Shown: in pieces, positions 37,950-50,489 of the stretch
Numbering within the stretch: position 1 is the first letter of the stretch
How the letters are laid out: the number at the start of each line of letters is the position of its first letter
Assembly: GCF_004365165.1 (NCBI RefSeq)
Contig: NZ_SOCH01000002.1
Span: 124,001 to 188,000 of the forward strand
From: Metamycoplasma hyosynoviae
GTDB taxonomy: Bacteria; Bacillota_I; Bacilli_A; Mycoplasmatales; Metamycoplasmataceae
Length of the DNA: 64,000 nucleotides
Reading direction: 5' to 3'
Notes under the pieces: model-generated
Seen by the model: only the letters and a program-made list of their open reading frames with translations
What the model was told of the DNA's origin: nothing
Database searches by the model: none
Translations under genes and position numbers: made by a program

Positions 37950-37955
37950 TATAAT
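37950..37955 (+). promoter_or_regulatory. -10 box 7 nt upstream of the dUTPase-like ATG
   Basis: TATAAT spaced so that transcription should begin at or next to the ATG at 37963, predicting a leaderless mRNA. Confidence 0.55.
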
Positions 37956-37962
37956 AAAATTT

Positions 37963-38448
37963 ATGAATTTAAAAATGATTTTTGAAACTCAAGTTAGTTT
38001 GGATGAGACATTGCTCAAAAAAGTGATTGATCCAAATGAAAAATATTTAGACACTAAAAAAGTAATTGCTCTTTTGGTTGAACTTGGTGAATTTGCAAAT
38101 GAAGTTAAATCCTTCAAATATTGAAAAAAACATAAAGAAATAGATAATGAAAAAATGCAAGAAGAATTTGCTGATGGAGTGCATTTTCTAACTAGCTTGG
38201 CACTAGTTTATAAACTTGATTCAGAAATCAAGATTATTCAAAAATCACAAGATTTTAGTTTGCAACTAGCTTATGTATATAAGACTTTTGCAAAACTTTT
38301 AAAAAAAGTTACAGTAAGTTCATTAAAAGTGGCCTATGGAGCTTATTTAGGTTTGGGAAAAATTGTCGGTATTACAGAAGAAAGTTTATGTGAAGCTTAT
38401 TTCAAAAAGAATAAAATAAATTTCAAAAGAATAGCTGATAACTACTAA
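37963..38448 (+). CDS. dut: Dimeric dUTPase-like all-alpha NTP pyrophosphatase
   Basis: 161 residues, helix-rich. The metal-binding signature of the MazG/dimeric-dUTPase superfamily is present: ExxE in LLVELGEFANEVKSFKYW followed by ExxD in EEFADGVHF (about residues 66-74). Members hydrolyse dUTP to dUMP and keep uracil out of DNA, which matters for a low-GC genome with salvage metabolism. One TGA encodes Trp (KYWKKH). No ribosome site is seen, and a TATAAT 7 nt upstream suggests a leaderless mRNA. It stands alone, divergent from tRNA-Leu(CAA), and ends with a weak hairpin. Confidence 0.82.
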
Positions 38449-38491
38449 TAATAAGTATGAAAATTAATTGCCATAAACTGGTAATTTTTTT

Positions 38492-38521
38492 GAAATTTTG
38501 GATAATAAACTTCAAAATTTC
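38492..38521 (+). terminator. Probable terminator of the dUTPase-like gene
   Basis: GAAATTTTG/CAAAATTTC arms with a 12-nt loop and a T-rich tail, 44 nt past the stop. AT-rich and weak. Confidence 0.45.
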
Positions 38522-38625
38522 AATTTATTTTTATGATTTTTGAACTTAAATCTTTAAACTTCAAAACCATAAAAATATACTTTTTTATAGGCATTTTTCT
38601 TGGTATTTTTGGTGAAATAATTTGA

Positions 38626-38631
38626 TATAAT
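38626..38631 (+). promoter_or_regulatory. Promoter -10 box of gyrA
   Basis: TATAAT 64 nt upstream of the gyrA ATG; the leader contains an AAGGGG ribosome site. Confidence 0.55.
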
Positions 38632-38694
38632 TTATATTTAATAAATATGTTATTTATTAAATTCTTATACTAAGACTTCAAGGGGATAATTAAT

Positions 38695-41445
38695 ATGCCA
38701 TCAAAAAAAGATGAAAAAGAAAAAAAATCAATAGAACTCGAAGAAAAAAAATTAGATAACCAAGCTCCAGAAGATGATGACCAAAAATACTATGACTTTG
38801 ACGACACTATAAAGAAAGTTTTTGAAGAACCAAAATCTATCCTTCCTGATGAAGATGAAGAAGAAGAAATTCCACAAGCCAAAGAAGGATATAAAGTCAA
38901 AAGTCAAATCTTAGAAACTGAAACAAATGGTCTAAAACCTGCAGACCTTGCAAAAGTTATGAAATCATCATTCATTGAATATGCTATGAGTGTTATAGTA
39001 GCTCGTGCATTACCTGATGCTCGTGATGGTTTTAAACCAGTTCATAGAAGAATATTGTACGCTATGAGTGAACTTGGTATTTTACATAATAGCCCTCACA
39101 AAAAATCAGCTAGAATTGTCGGGGAAGTTTTAGGTAAGTATCACCCACATGGTGATTCATCTGTTTATGAAGCTATGGTTAGAATGGCCCAAGACTTTTC
39201 AATGCGTTATCCTCTTATTGATGGTCATGGTAACTTTGGATCAGTTGATGGTGATGAAGCTGCTGCTATGCGGTACACTGAAGCTAGAATGAGCAAAATT
39301 GCAACTGCTATGGTTGATGGTTTAAAAAAGAATACTGTTGATTTTATTGATAACTATGATGGTAGTGAAAAAGAACCGGTTGTTCTTCCTGCACGTTTCC
39401 CTAACCTTTTAATTTCAGGAACTAGTGGTATTGCTGTTGGTATGGCAACCAATATTCCTCCTCATAATTTAGGTGAAGTAATAGATGCAGTTTGCGCACT
39501 TGCTAAAAATCCTGAAATTACAATCGATGAATTAATGGAATATGTACTTGCACCTGACTTTCCTACTAGAGGCATTATATTCAACCGTGCTGGATTAATT
39601 GAAGCTTATAAAACAGGTCGTGGTTCTATTACAATGCGTGCTAGAGCACATATTCAAGAATTTAGTAATGGTAAAAGTAAGATTATAATCACTGAAATCC
39701 CATATGAAGTTAAGAAAACTGAAATTATGGAAAAAATTGCAGACCATATCAAGAACAAAAGAATTGATGGTATTGCAGATTTCAGAGATGAGTCTAATAG
39801 AGATGGTATTAGAATTACCATTGATGTTAAAAAAACTTTCGTTCCTGAAGTTATATTAAACCAACTTTATAAATTAACAAGACTTCAAACTAATTTTAGT
39901 TTCAATATGATTTCACTTGTTAATAATGAACCTAAACTATTAAATTTAAAACAATGCTTAGAAGTTTATCTAGCTCACCAAATTGAAGTAGTAACTAGAA
40001 GATTAAACTTTGACTTAGAAAAAGATTTGGCTAGAGCTCATATCCTAGAAGGTCTAAAGATTTGTGTAGAAAACATTGATAAAGTTATTGAAATCATCAA
40101 AAAATCTAAAAACGATACTGACGCACAAGAAGCATTGATGAAAGAATTCAGACTTTCAGATCTTCAAGCAAAAGCTATTGTTGATATGCGTTTAGGTCGT
40201 TTAACTGGACTTGCTATTGAAAAAATGGAAGAAGAGCTTGAACAAGTTCAGGCTAGAATTGTTGAATACCGTTCAATTCTTTCAAATCACAGTCTACTTA
40301 TCGATTTAATTATTAAAGAACTTCAAGATATTAAAAATACTTATGGTGACAAAAGACGTAGTGAAATCAATTGAGATGAAATGGGTAATATCGATAATGA
40401 AGATCTTATTCCTCAAAAAGAAATTGTTATTACCATTAGTTCAAATAGTTATGTAAAAAGAATTGACTTAAATGAATACCGTGAACAAAAAAGAGGCGGT
40501 GTAGGATCATCTACTGTAAAAACTTATCAAGATGATGATGTTCGTGACATATTGGTAACTAACACTCACACCGACCTTCTAATTTTCACAAATCAAGCAA
40601 GAGTTTATCGTATTCGTGGACATGAAATTCCTATTGGTACTAAGCAAGCTAAAGGAACTCCTATTATTAACATAATTCCTGCTATTGATAAAAATGAAAA
40701 AATTATTAAAATAATTTCAATTAATGAATACAATGATAATAATTACTTAATAACTGTTTCAAAACGAGGCATTATTAAGAAAACTAAAATTGCTGAATAT
40801 CAAAAAATTAATAAAAACGGTAAGTTTGCACTTTCTTTAAATGAAGGCGATGAACTAATTGATGCATTAATTGGTGAAGACAATGATGAAATCTTTATCG
40901 CAGGATCTAATTCAAGAGTTAATAGATTTAACATTAGTGAAGTTAGATCAATGGGAAGAACCGCTACTGGTGTTGGTGGTATAAGATTAGATGAAACAGA
41001 CGAAGTTGTTACTGTATCAAGTTCTAAAAATGGTAAGTATATCTTTAGTATTGGTGCACGTGGATTTGGTAAAATGACACTTGCTGAATCATACCGTAAA
41101 ACCAAAAGAAATTCACGGGGTGTACTTGCTTTAAATAGTGAAAAAGCCGGAAATTTGGTTTATGCTTCTACGGTACATGGAACTGAAGATTTAATCATAA
41201 TGTCAAAAGATGGAATTGCTATTAGATTTTCGTTAAGAGATGTTTCAATTGTTGGTAGAAATTCAAAAGGTGTTAAACTAATTAATCTAAAAGGTAGAAA
41301 CTCTTCAATTGTTGGTGTTGCTAAGATTTATGATGAAAGTGAAGCTCAAAATGACCGTGAGTTAACTAAAGAAGAATACATTGAAGTAACCCGTGAAATG
41401 GAACTAGACCTTTCAGAAGATGAAGATGATTACGGAGACGAATAA
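38695..41445 (+). CDS. gyrA: DNA gyrase subunit A
   Basis: Breakage-reunion subunit of gyrase. 916 residues with an unusual acidic/Lys-rich N-terminal extension of about 75 residues (runs such as DEDEEEE) before the normal start [20 protein letters not shown]. The catalytic Tyr is Tyr194 in MRYTEARM. The quinolone region reads HGDSSVYE, so the positions equal to E. coli Ser83 and Asp87 are Ser155 and Glu159, i.e. the susceptible-type residues. The C-terminal wrapping domain has the GyrA box as QKRGGVG, which supports gyrA over parC. A TGA-Trp occurs near 40375, and the tail is acidic. gyrB is not adjacent. Confidence 0.93.
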
Positions 41446-41496
41446 TTTATAAAGACTCTCTCCCACTTATATATTTACAACAAACTATTAATAATT

Positions 41497-41520
41497 AATG
41501 ACTAACCAATAGTCATTTTT
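41497..41520 (+). terminator. Terminator of gyrA
   Basis: AATGACT/AGTCATT hairpin followed by TTTTTATTTTTATTTTG, about 50 nt past the stop. Confidence 0.7.
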
Positions 41521-41603
41521 ATTTTTATTTTGTTTTCTTTCCTTGATTTATAAAATTCTTCTGTCACGTCATCACTAACACGTAACACACCACACATAAA
41601 AAG

Positions 41604-41666
41604 CAAAATAAAAAAACCAGGGCAGGAGATTAGCCCTGGTTGCTCCTGACATCCAAATGTATGGAA
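41604..41666 (-). ncRNA. Candidate small RNA or structured arcA 3' end with terminator
   Basis: Minus-strand element about 275 nt past the arcA stop. It ends in a GC-rich terminator: perfect 9-bp stem AACCAGGGC/GCCCTGGTT (41633-41641 with 41615-41623) and seven T. The loop contains CTCCTG, complementary to CAGGAG directly upstream of the stem (41643-41648), so a pseudoknot or a competing hairpin can form. A TATAAA box (41673-41678, minus) would start an RNA of about 60 nt. It is either an independent small RNA or the end of the arcA transcript. No match to SRP RNA, 5S or tmRNA was recognised. The rest of 41521-41940 has no gene. Confidence 0.4.
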
Positions 41667-41940
41667 ATTGCATTTATAATAATCTAACTAAAGACAACTA
41701 GGAGTAAGAGTGAGACATTATTGTACATTTAAGGAAAATAAAAATCATTTCAAAACTTAACAGATATGCAATATAACAACAATTTTTTAAAAATGAACTA
41801 ATAATGTATACAAGAATGAATGAAGAAAATAGATTAGATTATTGTGCAGAAGCCTATATATTATAGATTGTTTATGGGATTGAAAGAAAATTTTTGACTA
41901 TTTTTTCTATATATAATATGTAAAGAAATGCTCTATTTTT

Positions 41941-43773
<1,833 letters not shown>

Positions 43774-44043
43774 ATGAAATATGCAACAATGACAGAAATA
43801 GCTTACCAAATATTGCTCGAAAGAAAAACCCTCACTTTCGACGAGCTTTTTAATAGTGTTAAAAATGTTTTACTAGAAACATGGAATGAAGAGTTGTCTG
43901 CAAATTACACTATTGAACAAATCATTGAAAAAAAGCGTGGAGAATTGTACAAGCTCCTAACGATTGATAGTAAATTTTTCAGAAATAATGATGAAACTTG
44001 AACATCAATTAGACCGGACAAACCTTTACAAGTAGGATCTTAA
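43774..44043 (+). CDS. rpoE: RNA polymerase delta subunit (HARE-HTH domain only)
   Basis: 89 residues, only the N-terminal globular HARE-HTH part: MTEIAYQILLERKTLTFDELFNSV and KLLTIDSKFFRNNDETWTSI with a TGA-Trp. The acidic disordered tail of the Bacillus delta subunit (another about 80 residues) is absent. Delta modulates promoter-complex stability and RNA polymerase recycling; without the tail its RNA-displacing role is doubtful. The stop codon lies within the loop of its own terminator. A GGAGA ribosome site precedes the ATG. Confidence 0.85.
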
Positions 44044-44057
44044 TCCTACTTTTTTTA
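44031..44057 (+). terminator. Terminator overlapping the rpoE stop codon
   Basis: AGTAGGAT/ATCCTACT perfect arms with the TAA in the loop and TTTTTTT after it. Confidence 0.85.
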
Positions 44058-44102
44058 TTACTTTAATTGATTTTTTATAACTTTAATTTAAAATTAAAAT
44101 AT

Positions 44103-44990
44103 ATGGCTAAAAATAATTTAATAAATATAAAAAAAATTCTCCACACTGCATATTTACAAAAATATGCAGTTCCTCACATCAACATCAATAATTTAGAATG
44201 AGCAAAAACCATTCTTGAAAGTGCAGAAGAATGCAAAAGTCCAGTAATTTTAGCTGCTTCGAGTTCTGCTATAAAATACATGGGAGGATACAATATAGTT
44301 TTCCACCTTGTTACTAGTTTAATAGATGATTTAAATATCACAGTGCCAGTAGCACTACATTTAGATCATGGTAAATTTGAAGATTGTAAAAAAGCAATTG
44401 ATGCTAATTTTTCTTCAGTTATGTATGATGGCAGCAACGAAAAATTTGAAGTTAATTATTTGAATTCACAAAAAATCATTGAATTAGCTAGCAAAAAGAA
44501 TATATCAGTTGAGGTTGAAATCGGTCAAATCGGTGGTGAAGAAGATGGGATTAGTTCAGAAGGAAGTATTAGCGATCCTAAAGAAGCTAAAAAAATGGCT
44601 CAACTTGATATTTCATGTCTTGCTATCGGAATTGGAAATATTCATGGACCTTACCCTCAAAACTGAAAGGGTATAAACTTTGAAGTTTTGAAAAAAATTA
44701 ATGAAGAAGTTAAACTTCCTTTAGTTCTTCATGGTGGAAGTGGAATACCTGAAGCACAAATTAAAAAAGCCATAGCTAATGGAATTGCAAAAATTAATAT
44801 TAACACCGAACTTCAAATTGCTAATGCTAAAGCATTAAAAGCATATTTTGAAACTAATGAATTTATGGAAAATAAAAATTATGATCCTAGAAAAATCTAT
44901 AAATTTTCATGTGCCGAGATGAAAAAAGTCATAATTGAAAAAATCAAATTATTTGGATCTTATGATAAGGCAAGTAAGAACAAAAACTAG
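44103..44990 (+). CDS. fba: Class II fructose-bisphosphate aldolase
   Basis: Splits fructose 1,6-bisphosphate in glycolysis; zinc enzyme of 295 residues. VALHLDHGKFEDCKKAI contains zinc ligand His and the catalytic Asp. EVEIGQIGGEEDG, the IGNIHGPYP zinc-His segment and LVLHGGSGIPEAQIKKAI follow, then AKININTELQIA (family INIxTxL). Two TGA-Trp codons. No ribosome site precedes the ATG at 44103. The 3' end overlaps the next gene (SNase lipoprotein) by 29 nt in another frame, so the two are co-transcribed. Confidence 0.95.
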
Positions 44991-45951
44991 TTTCAAGCCC
45001 TTATTAATTCCAATTTCATTAGTTTCAATTCCTTTAACTGTTGTAGTTCAATCTTGTTGAACTACTGTAAAAGTTAAAAATTTAGTATTAATTAATTCAA
45101 AAGCTGATTATGATAATTTAAAAGTCTCTGATTTTAGATATGATGGTATAGACTTAGATAAATATTGAATTGGTAATTTTAGAGTTCAAAAAGACACTGA
45201 AAATTCAAAAATTTGAATAAGTTTTGCAATTTTGGTTAAAGGAACTTACAAAATTGTTACCAACAATCAAACTTTCTCATTTAATTTACCTGAACCAGTA
45301 CTTCCTGAAGGCAATATTTATTTTAAAAATAATTTAGCTAATACTATTTATGATGATATTCCCTACCCGATAAATAATAGTAGTGATTTAAAAATAAATG
45401 AAGCTTCAAAAATAAATGTAACCAATATTCGTGATGGCGATACTTTTGAAGCAAGCAATAAAGAAGCTTATCGTTTTGCAGGAGTAGACACTCCTGAAAA
45501 ACGTAAAAAAATTGGAAGTGAATGACATCCTACTGAAGGAATTCAATATAAGTATGCCATGCTTGCAACTCATTACACAGAGTTTTATGCCTATTTATCA
45601 TTTCAAGCTAAGTATCAAAATTATGAAGATCGCGCCACTGAAATTTATGTAGTTCCTCAAAAAACTAAAAATGGTAAGCATTATAAATATAGTGAAATGT
45701 CAGATCACTATGGTCGTATAGTTTCAATTGTATTTTACAAAGATATTCACAACAAATTTCATTGTTTGAACGAAAAATTAGTTTTAGAAGGTAAGGCTAG
45801 AAAAAATTATATTTCACTAAATTCAAGTAGCATTTATTACACTTCAAACACTTCATTTTACAATCAACTAGAAGAAGCGTCTCAAAAAGCACAAGCAAAT
45901 AAACTTGGAATTTATTCTGATCCTAAGGAATTTGCCAATATTTTTCCTTAA
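44962..45951 (+). CDS. Lipoprotein thermonuclease (SNase family)
   Basis: 329 residues. The start within fba gives a basic N-terminus, a hydrophobic stretch and a lipobox-like VVQSC (Cys32), so it is a surface lipoprotein. About residues 30-145 are an unassigned beta-rich region. The staphylococcal-nuclease domain (about 150-329) keeps the catalytic set: INVTNIRDGDTFE, YRFAGVDTPEKRK (Arg, Asp-Thr, Glu) and DHYGRIVSIVF (second Arg). Five TGA-Trp codons. It degrades extracellular DNA/RNA, probably for nucleotide scavenging. Other in-frame starts are possible, but this one gives an intact signal peptide. Confidence 0.9.
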
Positions 45952-45959
45952 AAATACTA

Positions 45960-45965
45960 TATAAT
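45960..45965 (+). promoter_or_regulatory. Promoter -10 box of tRNA-Ser
   Basis: TATAAT within TATATAATATAAT, 18 nt before the mature tRNA-Ser 5' end. Confidence 0.6.
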
Positions 45966-45983
45966 ATAATTGAATTTTGGTAC

Positions 45984-46076
45984 GGGTAAGTACTCAAGTG
46001 GTCGAAGAGGCGGTCCTGCTAAGACTGTAGGGGGGCGAAAGTTCCCGCGGAAGTTCAAATCTTCTCTTACCCGCCA
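45984..46076 (+). tRNA. tRNA-Ser(GCU)
   Basis: 93-nt class II tRNA: acceptor GGGTAAG/CTTACCC, anticodon loop CTGCTAA (GCU), a GC-rich long variable arm, discriminator G and encoded CCA. Confidence 0.95.
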
Positions 46077-46186
46077 TTTTTTTATTTTGTTTTTCTGAAT
46101 CGAAATACATTAAAAATAATGTACTTTTAATATACTAAAAAGCAGAATTAAAAAAATCCACTTCTCAAAAAATTATTAAAATATTT

Positions 46187-46213
46187 TTAGCACTCAAAGC
46201 TTTAAAGTGCTAA
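46187..46213 (+). promoter_or_regulatory. CIRCE operator of clpB
   Basis: TTAGCACTC, 9 nt, AAGTGCTAA; the left arm is perfect and the right arm has one change. 43 nt upstream of the clpB ATG. Confidence 0.93.
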
Positions 46214-46256
46214 AATAGTATTATATTATTTTATTGATAATATCAGAGGAGGAAAA

Positions 46257-48404
46257 ATGGACTTTTCTTTTACACCTAATGAAGATAGTAAAGACCCTAT
46301 TAAAGAATATTGTAGAAACTTAACTAATTTAGCAATTGCTAATAAATTAGAACCTGTAATAAATCGTGATGAAGAAATTAGAACACTAATCAGAATTTTG
46401 AGTCGTAAGACAAAAAATAATCCTGTGTTAGTAGGCGAACCAGGTGTGGGTAAAACCGCAATTGTGGAAGGTCTTGCAAGAAAAATTGTAGAAAATCAAG
46501 TTCCAGAAAATTTAAAAGGCAAAGAACTTTTGGAACTTGATTTAACTTCACTTATTGCAGGAACTCAGTATCGTGGGCAATTTGAAGAACGTATTAAAAA
46601 ATTATTAAAAAAAATTGATGAATCTAATGGTGAAATAATTTTATTTATCGATGAAATCCATATGATAGTAGGAGCTGGTAGCACTAATGAAGGTTCAATG
46701 GATGCTGCTAATATTTTAAAACCATTGATGGCTCGTGGTAGACTTCATTTAATTGGAGCTACAACACTTGATGAATACCGTGAAAAAATTGAAAAAGATC
46801 CAGCTCTTGAACGTAGAATGCAAAAAGTTACAATCTTAGAACCTTCGATTGAAGATACAATAACTATTTTGCGGGGAATCAAAGAAAGATACGAAACATT
46901 TCATGATGTAAAAATTGAAGATGCAGCTTTAATAGCAGCAGCAAATTTATCAGCACGTTATATTTCTGATCGTTTCTTACCTGACAAAGCTATTGATTTA
47001 ATTGATGAAGCTGCATCAAATATTAAAACTGAAATGAATTATATTCCTGAACCACTTGAAAAAGTGCAACAGCAAATTGCTCGACTTGAAATTGAAAAAG
47101 TGGGAATTAAAAATGATAAAGAAAATGCTAAAAATAAAAGTCGTCTTGAAGAAATAGAAAAAGAGTTAAAACTTCAACGCCAAAATGAAGAAACATTAAA
47201 AAAATCATGAAATGAAGAAAAAGAAATTATTCAAAAAATTTCTTCTATTAAAGAAAATCTTGAAGCTTCAAAAAATAAATTAAATATTTTACAAGGTGAT
47301 GGTAATTATGTTGAAGCATCTAAAATTATGTATGTTTTAATCCCTTCGCTTCAAAGTCAATTAAAAGAATATGAGACTAAAATTTCAAAGAAGAAAAATC
47401 GCTTAGTAAAAGAAACTGTTGATGAAGAAGAAGTGGCTGATGTAGTAAGTAAATGAACAAAAATCCCTGTTACAAAGCTTTTAGAAAGCCAAAAAGATAA
47501 GCTGGTTAATTTGCCTCAAGCATTAGCTAAAAGAGTTAGAGGCCAAGAAGAAGCTATAAAAGTTATTTCAGAATCTATTCAAAGATCAAAAGCTAATATC
47601 AACGACCCTAATCGTCCAATTGGAAGTTTCCTTTTCTTAGGGCCCACTGGTGTTGGAAAAACCGAACTTGCAAAAGCACTAGCTGAAAATTTATTTGATG
47701 ATGACAATAGAATCATAAGAATAGATATGTCTGAATATATGGAAAAACATTCAGTTAGTAGATTGATTGGTTCACCTCCGGGATATATCGGTTATGAAAA
47801 GGGTGGACAATTAACTGAAAAAGTTAGACAAAATCCTTATTCAATAGTTCTATTTGATGAAATTGAAAAAGCTCATATTGACGTACTAAACCTACTTCTT
47901 CAAATAATGGACAATGGTCAAATAACTGATTCACGTGGTAAAATCATCAATTTTAGAAATACAATCATAATAATGACTAGCAATTTAGGAGCTAATGAAG
48001 CCATAAAAGAAAGTAATAAACAAGAAGAAATTAATAATATGCTTCTAAAAGTTTTAAAACCTGAATTTTTAAACCGTATTGATGAAATAGTCAAATTCAA
48101 TTCGTTATCTCAACCTATAATTGAACAAATTGTAAAACTTGAAGCTAATAAACTTGCTAAAAGATTGTTTAAAAATCAAGGCATTAAACTTGTAATTTCA
48201 GATGATGTTTATAAATATATTGCTAAAAAAGCATATGATCCTAAATTCGGTGCACGTCCTATAAAAAGATATATTCAAAAAAATATTGAAAACATATTAG
48301 CACTTGATATTATCAATGGTAAGATCAAGGAAGGAAAAGAAGTTCCCATTATCATTGAAAATGATAAGATAAAAATTGTATCTAATCAAGAAGATTTAAA
48401 TTAA
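46257..48404 (+). CDS. clpB: ClpB disaggregase lacking the N-terminal domain
   Basis: AAA+ chaperone that rescues aggregated proteins with DnaK. 715 residues against about 860 for full-length ClpB; the mobile N-terminal substrate domain is missing, as in other mycoplasmas. First AAA module: Walker A GEPGVGKT at 60-67, Walker [10 protein letters not shown] coiled-coil middle domain covers about 290-410, which separates it from ClpC/ClpA. Second module: Walker A GPTGVGKT at 462-469, [10 protein letters not shown], and the pore loop GYIGYEKGG. Two TGA-Trp codons. It is a single gene under CIRCE control with a GAGGAGG ribosome site. Confidence 0.96.
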
Positions 48405-48436
48405 TAAAAAATTAGCTCATTGAGGGCTAATTTTTT
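48405..48436 (+). terminator. Shared terminator between clpB and tRNA-Lys(CUU)
   Basis: AAAATTAGC/GCTAATTTT arms with flanking A and T runs, so it can act on both strands between two converging units. Confidence 0.8.
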
Positions 48437-48439
48437 ATA

Positions 48440-48515
48440 TGGTACACCCTGTGGGGATCGAACCCACGACCCAGGGATTAAGAGTCCCTTGCTCTGCCGG
48501 CTGAGCTAAGGGTGC
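48440..48515 (-). tRNA. tRNA-Lys(CUU)
   Basis: 76-nt cloverleaf with anticodon loop CTCTTAA, acceptor GCACCCT/AGGGTGT and encoded CCA. Converges on clpB. Confidence 0.96.
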
Positions 48516-48626
48516 ATATGACTAATTATAAATTAAATGTTTATTTATTTAAAAAAATGAGAAAAATAAACTCAATAAATTTTGAAGATGTCGTGTTTTT
48601 CTTTGACCTTTTTTATATATTAAATT

Positions 48627-49669
48627 ATGGAAAATATGGAAGCTAAAAAATTATTGGGACAAGTTTTTACCCCTCAATTTATTGTAGAAAAAATGATAAA
48701 TTTAATCAGTATTAAAAACCCTAATTTAATTTTAGAACCTTCATCTGGAACAGGCAATTTTTATTTTGAACTCATAAAAAAATATGATAAAAAAATGTTA
48801 AAGCAATTGAAATTGATAAAAAAATAGCTCATAAAAATGCTATTATAGATTCTTATTTTAATACAGCTTTTAAAGCTGATGTTATTATAGGTAACCCACC
48901 TTATGTTAGCTTTAAAGATATACAAAATAAACCTCAAAGCAATTTACTTTTTCATAAACCTAATTTATATATGTTTTTCTTTGAAAAAGCAATACATGAT
49001 TTAAATGAAAACGGGGAGCTTATTTTTATTGTTCCAAATTCTATTTTAACTAATACAAGTAATAAAAAAATTAATGAAGAAATATATAATAATTTTTCAA
49101 TCACTTATTGAGAATTAATAACTGAAAATATTTGAGAAAATGCATCTGTTCCAACTGCTATCATAAAAATAATAAAAACAAAAAATCATAAAGACAAATT
49201 AAATTATTTCTTTAATAATGGAAAAATTATATTTGGTGAAAAAATTAATTGAAATGGAAAAACAGAAGTTAAAGTTGGAGGAGCTTCAGGTTTTAACTCT
49301 TTGTTAGAAAATGGCGATGTTGAATTTGTTTTTTCTGAAACAGAAAGAACAAATAAAACAAAATTTATAAAATATGAACCATTAAAATGAAATAGATCAG
49401 TCCCTAAATATCCATTAAATTTTTCATTTCAAATTTTTGTAAATGCAAAAACCAGAAATAATAAACCTTTTTATATTTTAAAAAAACTACAAAAAAATGA
49501 ATTTATTAATTATGATGCTTCAGTTATATGTATTTTTACTTTTGGAAGTAAAGAAGAAACATTAGAATTAGTGAATAAATTAAATAATTATGATTGGACT
49601 AATGCTGGAATAAAAAATGATGGTCGTTTCCATTTTTCACAATCAATTATTGAATGTATTTTAAATTAA
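48627..49669 (+). pseudogene. Frameshifted N6-adenine DNA methyltransferase (type II RM)
   Basis: The first frame gives LLGQVFTPQFIVEKM and motif I LEPSSGTGNF, then stops at 48826. The second frame, entered at an A7 tract (48789-48795), continues with VKAIEIDKK, catalytic motif IV IIGNPPYVSF, GELIFIVPNS and a specificity part ending FHFSQSIIECILN at 49669. Restoring one A gives a continuous protein of about 347 residues. So the gene is either a pseudogene, a phase-variable gene, or it carries a sequencing slip. It converges with, and overlaps by 4 nt, the restriction-like pseudogene on the minus strand. A TATATT box 6 nt before the ATG suggests a leaderless mRNA. Confidence 0.82.
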
Positions 49670-50359
49670 ATACATTTTTTTGGTTCTATTTTTTTGTTTT
49701 TGTATTCTTCAAAATCAAAAAATAATTTAGCTCTTTTTTTAGCACTTTTGTAAAAATTTTTCATAATGAAGTTTTTTAGATTCTTCATAAGTTCTATTTA
49801 CCTTTTCTCTATTTTTATTTCACACACATTGAAAAGGTAAATTATTACCATTTGGATTTAGTTCATAAAGTTTTTTTAATGAATTGAAGAAAATATCTCT
49901 ATTATTTTCTTTATTAATCACTAAAAAATAATAATCTCTATTATTATCTTCCATATTTGAATAAAGTTTTATTAAAAAATTTGACCAATTTATTTCATTT
50001 GAAAAAGCAGGGATTTTACCAGTTAAACAAAAATACATTCCTATCTTACAATTTAAATTATCAGAACTATTTAAATTCAAATTTGAAATTTTTAAGTTGA
50101 TAGGACAAAAAAATGTATTATCTTCATTAAATATTAGAAAATCATATTATTCTCTAATATTGGGAATTTTTGCGATTAAATTATTTTTTGTTAAAAACTG
50201 TTTGAACTCATCGTTATCAGCTATTTGTTTAATAATGATAGATTCTGAATTTGCAGAATTTATTCTTCCATCTTTATTTTTGTTGTTTAAAGAAAAATTT
50301 TGCTTTTTTAATAAATCGACAATAAAATTTAATATTTTTTCATCGTTCATAAAAAGCAT
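49666..50359 (-). pseudogene. Broken type II restriction-endonuclease-like gene
   Basis: Minus strand. The first part (from ATG 50359) ends ...KIPNIRE at TAA 50147-50149. The same frame goes on directly with YDFLIFNEDNTFFCPINLK, so the TAA probably replaced a TGA-Trp codon. The core YDF...NLK resembles a PD-(D/E)XK site. Further on it reads LNPNGNNLPFQCVWNKNRE, then a second break near 49760 shifts the signal to YKSAKKRAKLFFDFEEYK, ending at 49666. Position tail-to-tail with a DNA methyltransferase supports a restriction enzyme. A nonsense change and a frameshift mean no active enzyme. The exact family is not recognised. Confidence 0.7.
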
Positions 50360-50489
50360 TATAAATAATTATTTAATTTTGAAGAGAAATTTATGAAACC
50401 TACATTTTAAATTACCTAGCTTTCTCAAATGTTTCTCAAATATTTCCGCTATTTTTGAATTCATATTATCCTTATAATAGGAGGGAAGG

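Noticed and set aside
38695..41445. parC instead of gyrA
   Set aside because: A GyrA-box-like QKRGGVG is present in the C-terminal domain, and HGDSSVYE is compatible with GyrA.
41590..41680. SRP (4.5S) RNA at the hairpin after arcA
   Set aside because: The GGAA-tetraloop helix of SRP RNA is missing; only a short GTCAGG-like stretch agrees.
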